Assembly (NCBI GenBank): GCA_943325595.2
Contig: CALPQA020000164.1
Span: 1 to 5,517 of the forward strand
DNA: 5,517 nucleotides
DNA from: Auritidibacter sp. Marseille-P8566
GTDB lineage: Bacteria > Bacteroidota > Bacteroidia > Flavobacteriales > Flavobacteriaceae
Reading direction: 5' to 3'
The notes under the pieces are model-generated. The model saw only the letters and a list, made by a program, of their open reading frames with translations. It was not told the origin of the DNA and searched no databases. Positions within the stretch are counted from its first letter, which is position 1, and every line of letters starts with the position of its first letter. Of the stretch, positions 1 to 4,749 are shown piece by piece. The position numbers were made by a program, and so were the translations under genes.

Positions 1-40
1 TACATTTATTGAAATTTTATTTATTTTTTCTGGATGATTG

Positions 41-48
41 CAAATTTA
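41..48 (-). promoter_or_regulatory. Candidate divergent promoter, -7 box TAAATTTG
   Basis: Read on the - strand, these bases are TAAATTTG followed by CA, a full match to the Bacteroidota/Flavobacterium -7 consensus TAnnTTTG. No TTG lies at the usual -33 distance, so the match rests on one box. Downstream on the - strand comes an A-rich leader, then an ATG at 5-3 right at the window edge, which could be the start of a divergently transcribed gene. In such AT-rich DNA a chance match is possible. Confidence 0.35.
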
Positions 49-184
49 GGACTTATTATGAATTATCCACTTAAGTTATATAAATTATGTGCTTTTCTGA
101 TCAAAAAAGAGAACTAAAATTTGTTAAATTTTGCAATGTTATGAAATTGTTAAGCAAAAGTAATTTTTATGTAAATAATTTTTA

Positions 185-192
185 TATATTTG
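185..192 (+). promoter_or_regulatory. Candidate promoter -7 box for the YwqK-like gene
   Basis: TATATTTG matches the Bacteroidota -7 consensus TAnnTTTG exactly and lies 34 bases before the ATG at 227. That would give a short leader of roughly 25-30 bases. A clear -33 TTG at 17-23 bases spacing is absent; the nearest TTG (147-149) is too far. The same octamer precedes the next gene at 701-708. The rest of 1-226 is very AT-rich and shows no gene. Confidence 0.45.
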
Positions 193-226
193 TAATGAAA
201 TCAATTTTTAATTTAAATAAAGCATT

Positions 227-571
227 ATGAAAAAGTATATGATTATAGGCGCTATGTTAATATCTGGGCTGTTTTTTGCACAAACAATAGAACCAAAATT
301 GCAGATAGTAGATCAAAAAGTAAAAGCAACTTACTATTTTGAAAATGGATTGGTTCATCAGGAAGGGTTTTTTAAAGACGGAAAACTAGATGGCTTGTGG
401 ATTTCCTATGATGTTAATGGGAATAAAAAAACAATTGGAGAATATACTAATGGAGTGAAATCTGGAAAATGGTTATTTTGGAATGAGGCTACTTTAACAG
501 AAGTTGAATTTTCAAAAAGTAAAATAGAATCTATTCAAAACTGGAAAAAAGATGCATTAGCAAAATATTAG
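227..571 (+). CDS. Small exported YwqK/MORN-repeat-like protein
   Basis: A 114-residue protein of unknown exact role. Residues 1-19 form a typical flavobacterial signal peptide: KK, a hydrophobic core, then FFAQ, with cleavage likely near residue 19. Residues about 36-87 hold two imperfect repeats of the pattern (F/Y)x(D/N)Gx(x)(D/S)GxW: EGFFKDGKLDGLW, then GEYTNGVKSGKW. This pattern is typical of MORN-variant repeats in the YwqK family (COG2849), which automated annotation calls 'toxin-antitoxin system YwqK family antitoxin'. No partner toxin is adjacent, so a toxin-antitoxin role is not supported. In related genomes, as I recall, short proteins like this are also mislabelled as nicotinic acid mononucleotide adenylyltransferase; no nucleotidyltransferase motif is present. 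The ATG at 227 is chosen because it places the signal peptide at the N terminus and follows an A-rich leader. The gene has its own promoter candidate and terminator, so it is probably monocistronic. Likely periplasmic or outer-surface; function unknown. Confidence 0.85.
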   Translation: MKKYMIIGAMLISGLFFAQTIEPKLQIVDQKVKATYYFENGLVHQEGFFKDGKLDGLWISYDVNGNKKTIGEYTNGVKSGKWLFWNEATLTEVEFSKSKIESIQNWKKDALAKY

Positions 572-597
572 ATAGTAGCAAAACTAACAATATTGAG

Positions 598-626
598 AAC
601 CGTCAAAGTTATTTGGCGGTTTTTTT
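598..626 (+). terminator. Intrinsic terminator after the YwqK-like gene
   Basis: A 10-bp stem (598-607 with 612-621, one G-T wobble at 603/616) closes a 4-base GTTA loop and runs into a tract of seven T (620-626). It begins 26 bases after the stop codon at 571. This is a well-formed Rho-independent terminator that separates the gene from the TlpA-like gene, so the two are likely transcribed independently. Confidence 0.9.
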
Positions 627-700
627 GTGCTATTTAGTAATAAAATTAGATTTCTTAAAAAATAGTATTGGATAATTAATAATAGTGTTTGAACAAAAAC

Positions 701-708
701 TATATTTG
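701..708 (+). promoter_or_regulatory. Candidate promoter -7 box for the TlpA-like gene
   Basis: TATATTTG matches the Bacteroidota -7 consensus TAnnTTTG exactly, 23 bases before the ATG at 732. A preceding terminator at 598-626 means a promoter is expected between 627 and 731. No TTG sits at ideal -33 spacing: those at 668-670 and 689-691 are about 30 and 9 bases away. The octamer is identical to the one before the preceding gene. Confidence 0.5.
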
Positions 709-731
709 ATATTTAATTAAACCCACATAAT

Positions 732-1730
732 ATGAAAAGAGTATTTATTATCGGAATGGTATTAGCTGCTGCTTATATTGCCGAAGCACAAACAAAAAAC
801 TATGTTACCTTTAAAGCCGAAATTGCAAATAAAAACGGTGATTTTATTTCTTTGAGAGATAATAAGAAGGTGTATAAAAAAATCCAAGTTAATAAAGACG
901 GGGTTTTCAAAGATACGGTGAACATAAAAGAAGGTTTGTATCAAATGTTTGATGGTGTTGAATATACCGATTTGTATTTGAAAAATGGATACGATTTGAC
1001 TTTGAAAATGGATGCCAAAAATTTTGATGAATCTATTGTTTATTCAGGAGTTGGTTCAAAAGAAAATAATTATTTAGCGAAAGCAACCCTTGCAGAAAGT
1101 GCTTTTGAATTTGATAAATTAATGGAATTGAATGATGCTGACTTTGGTGCTGCCATAGAAAACAAAATCAAATCGGATTTGGAGAAACTAGAAGGAAGTA
1201 AATTAGATGCCAATTTTGTTGCCTTACAAAAAAAGAAAATCGAAGGAAACAAAGCTGGAATGACTTCTTACTATAAGGAAAGTAAGGAAAAGCTAAAACT
1301 GAATAACACTGTATCGCCAGGTTTTGACTATGTGAATTTTAAAGGCGGCACAACCAAGCTTTCCGACTTAAACGGGAAATATGTTTACATAGATGTTTGG
1401 GCAACTTGGTGCGGTCCTTGTCGTGCTGAAATTCCATTTTTGAAAAAAGTAGAAGAAAAATACCACGATAAAAACATTGCTTTTGTGAGTATTTCTGTAG
1501 ATGTAGATAAGGATTTAGAGAAATGGAAAAAATTTGTGGAAGAGAAACAATTGGGTGGAATTCAATTGTTTGCTGACAAAAACTGGAGCTCCGATTTCAT
1601 GAAAAGTTTCAGCATCAATAGTATTCCTAGATTTATTTTAATTGACCCAAGCGGGAAAGTAGTTAGCGCTGATGCGGCAAGACCATCGTCACCAAAACTT
1701 CAAGAACAGTTGGATGGATTGTTGAAATAG
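732..1730 (+). CDS. Exported TlpA-family thiol-disulfide oxidoreductase
   Basis: A 332-residue envelope protein with a thioredoxin fold, expected to reduce or exchange disulfides in periplasmic or membrane-attached partners. Residues 1-20 are a signal peptide ending AEAQ; there is no lipobox cysteine, so it is probably soluble periplasmic. Residues about 22-115 form a beta-rich region resembling the DUF4369 domain that often precedes TlpA domains in Bacteroidota, including the GSKENNYL stretch at its end. Residues about 120-190 are a charged helical linker. The redox domain spans about 195-332: DVWATWCGPCRAEIP has the active site WCGPC at 226-230, and SIPRF (P299) gives the expected cis-proline loop. 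Both catalytic cysteines are present and no other cysteine occurs in the protein. The start at 732 gives the signal peptide. Physiological substrates cannot be read from sequence; cytochrome c maturation or general stress roles are possible, but no partner gene is adjacent. Transcribed alone between two terminators. Confidence 0.93.
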   Translation: MKRVFIIGMVLAAAYIAEAQTKNYVTFKAEIANKNGDFISLRDNKKVYKKIQVNKDGVFKDTVNIKEGLYQMFDGVEYTDLYLKNGYDLTLKMDAKNFDESIVYSGVGSKENNYLAKATLAESAFEFDKLMELNDADFGAAIENKIKSDLEKLEGSKLDANFVALQKKKIEGNKAGMTSYYKESKEKLKLNNTVSPGFDYVNFKGGTTKLSDLNGKYVYIDVWATWCGPCRAEIPFLKKVEEKYHDKNIAFVSISVDVDKDLEKWKKFVEEKQLGGIQLFADKNWSSDFMKSFSINSIPRFILIDPSGKVVSADAARPSSPKLQEQLDGLLK

Positions 1731-1748
1731 TGAAAAGAAAAGTACAGG

Positions 1749-1774
1749 AAACCCGTTTTATAACGGGTTTTTTT
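1749..1774 (+). terminator. Intrinsic terminator after the TlpA-like gene
   Basis: A perfect 9-bp stem, AAACCCGTT (1749-1757) with AACGGGTTT (1762-1770), has a TTAT loop and runs into seven T (1768-1774), 18 bases after the stop codon. On the - strand the same hairpin lies 45 bases past the stop of the convergent membrane-protein gene, but there it is followed by only three T and then CC. It may therefore act weakly in both directions and strongly for the + strand. Confidence 0.92.
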
Positions 1775-1818
1775 GGTTTTAGAAGGTTTTGGTTGTGGGC
1801 AGGGATTGCAAATTCTCA

Positions 1819-2202
1819 TTATAAAGGTTTTATTTTAAAAGCAAAAATATTGAATCCAATTACTCCTAAAAGTAAAGGAATTATTAAACCTGAATATTCA
1901 AAACCAACAATAGAAAAATTAAGTGCACCAATCAAAATATACAAAATGAAACCGAACAAAATGAATATTAAAGATGAAAGTAAAGCTGCAATAAATATTT
2001 TCCTATTGCTATATAATTTAAGATAGTAAAATCCTGGAAGTGCTATTCCAATAATAGAAAACAAATAATTGATGATTAACAAATAACTAAAACTAATATT
2101 TAATAAATACGTTTCAGAAAATTTTTGTGCGATAATTCCAAAAAAAATAGCGATGGTAAGTTGAATTAAAAAGAAAAGAAGATTTATTATTGTTTTACTC
2201 AT
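1819..2202 (-). CDS. Small four-helix integral membrane protein, unknown function
   Basis: A 127-residue, strongly hydrophobic protein that I do not recognise. Four membrane segments are visible at about residues 5-25, 37-57, 69-95 and 101-122. They are separated by short polar turns: QKFSET, KLYSNRK, and NFSIVGFEYSG, where G and S are frequent. No catalytic motif, cysteine pair or signal-peptidase site is evident. The alternating hydrophobic layout argues for a real coding region, and the + strand reading over the same bases (GTG at 1730 onward) runs through the terminator and has no family features. The ATG at 2200-2202 follows an A-rich leader (GAAAAGTTAATACGA). A TACATTTG box lies about 100 bases upstream. 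The gene converges on the TlpA-like gene. It may be a lineage-specific membrane protein; no function is assigned. Confidence 0.65.
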   Translation of the reverse strand: MSKTIINLLFFLIQLTIAIFFGIIAQKFSETYLLNISFSYLLIINYLFSIIGIALPGFYYLKLYSNRKIFIAALLSSLIFILFGFILYILIGALNFSIVGFEYSGLIIPLLLGVIGFNIFAFKIKPL

Positions 2203-2234
2203 TCGTATTAACTTTTCATAATTTATTAAATACT

Positions 2235-2249
2235 CGCTACAAACTAGCG
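2235..2249. repeat. Small stem-loop in the leader of the membrane-protein gene
   Basis: Inverted repeat CGCTA (2235-2239) and TAGCG (2245-2249) around a 5-base spacer CAAAC. It lies between the candidate - strand promoter (2304-2311) and the ATG at 2202, so it would be in the 5' leader of the membrane-protein mRNA, about 33 bases before the start. It could be a weak operator or RNA hairpin. It is short enough that chance cannot be excluded. Confidence 0.3.
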
Positions 2250-2303
2250 CCTATTAAAACCATATTTGGGAAGATTGACGCTATTGAGTAGTGTATTTAT
2301 TTT

Positions 2304-2311
2304 CAAATGTA
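2304..2311 (-). promoter_or_regulatory. Candidate promoter -7 box for the membrane-protein gene
   Basis: The - strand reads TACATTTG, matching the Bacteroidota -7 consensus TAnnTTTG. It is 101 bases upstream of the ATG at 2202, implying a leader of about 95 bases that includes the 2235-2249 hairpin. The nearest upstream TTG (2340-2342 on the complementary strand) is 28 bases away, longer than the usual 17-23, so support is partial. Confidence 0.35.
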
Positions 2312-2371
2312 GTCTTTATTTCCTTTCGGTTTATTAAAACAATTTTTATTTTATGGGGTTATTTGGTGAAA

Positions 2372-2400
2372 TCTAAGGAGTCTAAAATCTAACAATCTAA
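2372..2400. repeat. Four degenerate TCTAA direct repeats
   Basis: TCTAA occurs at 2372-2376, 2381-2385, 2388-2392 and 2396-2400, spaced 9, 7 and 8 bases start to start. The array stands alone in non-coding DNA and ends 18 bases before the structured element at 2419-2510. It could be a short low-complexity repeat that expands by slippage, or a protein-binding array. Function unknown. Confidence 0.5.
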
Positions 2401-2418
2401 GTTGTCTGTTTCGCATTA

Positions 2419-2510
2419 GGGATGGCAGTGGAAATCCCGCGCTTTTTAGCGTGGATTGCAACGAACAGCGCGACCCCAACTGCAACGCTAGTGGAAGTGG
2501 GGAAATGCCC
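2419..2510 (+). ncRNA. Structured intergenic element, possible flavobacterial RNA
   Basis: A compact, GC-richer block between AT-rich flanks, starting GGGATGGCAGTGG and ending GGGGAAATGCCC. On the + strand three helices can be drawn. The outer stem pairs GGG-AT (2419-2423) with AT-GCCC (2505-2510), with G2507 bulged. A first inner hairpin pairs AATCC (2433-2437) with GGATT (2453-2457) and CGCT (2440-2443) with AGCG (2448-2451), loop TTTT. A second inner hairpin pairs CCCC-ACT (2474-2477, 2479-2481) with AGT-GGGG (2496-2502), A2478 bulged. The unpaired joining strand TGCAACGAACAGCGCGA is purine-rich. I recall similar GGGAT..GTGGAAATCC..CCCGACCC blocks recurring between genes of Flavobacterium; the Rfam Flavo-1 motif is one candidate identity, from memory and unverified. 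A possible G2439-T2452 wobble slightly favours the + strand. On the - strand it would instead be a 3' UTR element beginning 12 bases after proC. Neither side has a T-run, so it is not a simple terminator. Confidence 0.5.
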
Positions 2511-2522
2511 AAATAAAAAAAA

Positions 2523-3299
2523 TTATTCTTTGATTTTCTTAAGGGAGGTTTTGATTCCTTTGATTAATGAGGAACTGAAACCTTCGTGTTCCATTTCGTT
2601 GAGGCCAACAATGGTGCAGCCTTGCGGAGTTGTTACGCGGTCTATTAATTGTTCGGGATGGATTTTTTCTTCTAATGCCATGGTGGCGGCTCCTTTTGCG
2701 GTTTGGGAAGCAATGGAAAGTGCCGTGGCTGCGTCGAAACCAATTTCGATTCCGGCTTGCATCGAGGCACGAATATAACGCAATGCATAGGCGGTTCCGC
2801 AGGCACCAAGTACGGTTGCGGCGTCCATTAATTTTTCGTCAATTACAGAAACGGTTCCCAAATCATTGAAAAGTTGAATGACTTTTTGCGCCTGTGTTTT
2901 GTCTTTTTCAACATAGGAAATACAGGTTGCGGACTCCCCAAAACGGGCTGCAATATTGGGCATTATATGAATTATTGTATGTGCCGATTTGGTTTTTTCT
3001 TGAAGAGATTCAATAGACAATCCGCTCACGGCCGACGCAATAATTTTGTTCTTTACTGAGGGTAGAATTTCTTCTAAAACAAGGTCAACTTGGTATGGTT
3101 TTATGGTCAATATGATGACATCGGCATCTTGAATTTGGTGCTTATTATCCGAGGAAACGGTAATTCCTAGTGGCTCCAAATGGAGAATACTTTCGGTATT
3201 TCGTCTGGTAACTGTAACTTGATTTCCAGAGGAATATTTGGATATTCCGATAGCTATGGCAACGCCTAAATTTCCGCCACCGATGATGTGAATTTTCAT
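2523..3299 (-). CDS. proC: Pyrroline-5-carboxylate reductase
   Basis: A 258-residue cytoplasmic enzyme that reduces 1-pyrroline-5-carboxylate to L-proline with NAD(P)H, the last step of proline synthesis. Residues 1-155 form a Rossmann domain: GGGNLG at 7-12 is the dinucleotide loop, and TRRN at 31-34 after the second strand suggests an NADPH 2'-phosphate pocket. IKPYQV (66-71) and MPN (113-115) are family landmarks. Residues 158-258 form the helical dimerisation and substrate domain. It contains GACGTAYA (165-172) and the family signature near 217-236, RVTTPQGCTI, with T229 at the conserved substrate-binding threonine. Length is near the usual 260-275. Deviations from the classical sequence are MPNIA for MPNTP, CGTAY for SGPAY and TPQGCT for SPGGTT, so this is a divergent branch. 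The A-rich leader and ATG at 3297-3299 are directly before the Rossmann strand. It is the last gene of the probable rsmA-mgtE-proC operon, 43 bases after mgtE, with no promoter box between. Confidence 0.92.
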   Translation of the reverse strand: MKIHIIGGGNLGVAIAIGISKYSSGNQVTVTRRNTESILHLEPLGITVSSDNKHQIQDADVIILTIKPYQVDLVLEEILPSVKNKIIASAVSGLSIESLQEKTKSAHTIIHIMPNIAARFGESATCISYVEKDKTQAQKVIQLFNDLGTVSVIDEKLMDAATVLGACGTAYALRYIRASMQAGIEIGFDAATALSIASQTAKGAATMALEEKIHPEQLIDRVTTPQGCTIVGLNEMEHEGFSSSLIKGIKTSLKKIKE

Positions 3300-3342
3300 T
3301 TTTGTTTACTTGTTTTAAGAAGTTATTATGCTCTTTTTAGGG

Positions 3343-4749
3343 TTATAATAATTTGCCGTTCAAGAATATCATTGCAATTGAAAAGTAAATAATTAACCCT
3401 GTTACATCAACCAAAGTTGCTACAAAAGGAGCAGATGATGTTGCGGGATCTAATTTAAGTTTTTTTAATAAAAACGGAATCATTGAACCCGAAAGTGTTC
3501 CCCATAAAACGATAAAAACTAAAGAAACGGCAACGGTCATGGCAATAAAAAGCCAATAAATACCATAATCATGTATTCCTAAATTCTGCCATATTAAGAT
3601 TCTTATAAAGCCAACAAATCCAAGGATAGAGCCTAATAAAAATCCGGAAGCGATTTCCTTTTTCATGACATACCACCAATCTTTTAAGTCTAATTCTTTA
3701 AGCGCCATGGCACGAATTATCAAGGTTGCGGCTTGTGAACCAGAATTACCTCCGCTGGAAATAATTAATGGAATAAACATGGTAAGTACAATTGCTTTGT
3801 TGATTTCTCCTTCAAAAAAGCCCATTGCGGAAGCTGTAAATAATTCACCAAGAAAGAGTACTACAAGCCAAGTTGCTCGTTTTTTCACCATTTCGAAAAG
3901 TCGTGTTTGCACATACGGTAAATCAAGTGCCTCCAAACCTCCAAACTTTTGAATGTCTTCTGTATCTCGCTTTTCTATTTCTTCTTTTATGACATCAATA
4001 ACATCATCGATGGTAATTCGCCCAACTAAACGCCCTAATTCATCTACAACAGGAATGGCTTCCAAATCGTATTTATCCATTATTCGGGCAACTTCTTCTT
4101 CTGGAGTTTCTACATCTACAAAATGTAGTTTGCTGATATAAAATTCTTTAATAGGTGTTTTTGTTGTTGCGGTCAATAAATCTTTTAGAGACAAACGCCC
4201 TTTAAGTTTATTTTCATCATCGACCACATAAATAGAGTGCACTCTAGAAATGTTTTCAGCTTGAATTCGCATTTCCTTTACACACGTTAGTACATTCCAA
4301 TTTTCATTGACTTTGACCAACTCTTTGTGCATAATTCCACCCGCAGTATCTTCATGATAACGCAGTAAGTCTACAATGCTTTTGGCGTGTTCAATGTCTT
4401 GAAGTTCAGATATTACTTCCGCTTTTCTATCTTTGGAAAGTTCTCCAATAATATCGGCAGCGTCATTGGTTTCTAATTCGTCTAATTCTTCTGCAATTTC
4501 TTTGGAAGAAAGACGGCTTAATATTTTTTCCCGTAAATCATCATCAAGCTCAAGAAGAATTTCGGCAGTTTTTTCACTGTCTAAAACCTGAAAGATATAA
4601 GTCGCTTCTTCAATCCCAACTTCATCAAGAATTTCAGCAAAATCAGCATGGTGCATGTCATTCAATAAAATCTCCAGTTGCTGGTTATTCTTAGATTGAA
4701 TAAGTTGTACTATTTGTTGAATTAAATCTTTGCTGATTTTAAACTGCAT
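3343..4749 (-). CDS. mgtE: Magnesium transporter MgtE
   Basis: A 468-residue inner-membrane Mg2+ channel/transporter that acts as a homodimer and closes when cytoplasmic Mg2+ is high. Residues about 5-130 are the helical, acidic MgtE N domain ([23 protein letters not shown]), followed by the conserved linker [10 protein letters not shown] (131-140). Two CBS domains cover about 138-255 ([22 protein letters not shown], then [22 protein letters not shown]). The plug helix is around 256-290. Five membrane helices follow at about 292-312, 318-346, 365-386, 397-425 and 440-464. The pore signature [19 protein letters not shown] (332-350) is intact. D448 in ATLVDVTG matches the pore aspartate known as Asp432 in Thermus MgtE. 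All regions are complete and length is normal. The ATG at 4747-4749 lies inside the end of rsmA (11-base overlap), which suggests coupled translation. No Mg2+ riboswitch can be assessed here because the operon leader lies outside the window. Confidence 0.97.
   Translation of the reverse strand: MQFKISKDLIQQIVQLIQSKNNQQLEILLNDMHHADFAEILDEVGIEEATYIFQVLDSEKTAEILLELDDDLREKILSRLSSKEIAEELDELETNDAADIIGELSKDRKAEVISELQDIEHAKSIVDLLRYHEDTAGGIMHKELVKVNENWNVLTCVKEMRIQAENISRVHSIYVVDDENKLKGRLSLKDLLTATTKTPIKEFYISKLHFVDVETPEEEVARIMDKYDLEAIPVVDELGRLVGRITIDDVIDVIKEEIEKRDTEDIQKFGGLEALDLPYVQTRLFEMVKKRATWLVVLFLGELFTASAMGFFEGEINKAIVLTMFIPLIISSGGNSGSQAATLIIRAMALKELDLKDWWYVMKKEIASGFLLGSILGFVGFIRILIWQNLGIHDYGIYWLFIAMTVAVSLVFIVLWGTLSGSMIPFLLKKLKLDPATSSAPFVATLVDVTGLIIYFSIAMIFLNGKLL
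4739..4749 (-). promoter_or_regulatory. rsmA/mgtE stop-start overlap
   Basis: The 11 bases ATGCAGTTTAA contain the mgtE start codon and, in another frame, the rsmA stop codon TAA. There is no obvious Shine-Dalgarno site before the ATG (CAAAAAATAGAAGCCG). Ribosomes ending rsmA could re-initiate at mgtE, so expression of the two proteins is probably linked. Confidence 0.75.

Noticed and set aside
121..159. TTGTTAA direct repeats (121-127, 147-153) and TTTTGC/GCAAAA inverted repeat (129-134, 154-159)
   Set aside because: These are short and lie in very AT-rich sequence where such matches are expected by chance. Their position upstream of the 185-192 box would suit an operator, but nothing else supports it.
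1730..2026. 98-residue + strand frame starting at GTG 1730
   Set aside because: It begins at the stop codon of the TlpA-like gene, runs through the terminator hairpin and T-tract, and then lies antisense to the better supported membrane-protein gene. No signal peptide, domain or leader supports it.
2419..2510. The structured element as an intrinsic terminator or insertion-sequence remnant
   Set aside because: Neither strand has a T-run after the hairpins. No transposase fragment, flanking target duplication or long terminal inverted repeat is visible.
2422..2778. 118-residue + strand frame crossing the structured element into proC
   Set aside because: It spans non-coding structured DNA and then the antisense of proC. 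Its composition matches the reverse complement of a real gene and no family features appear.
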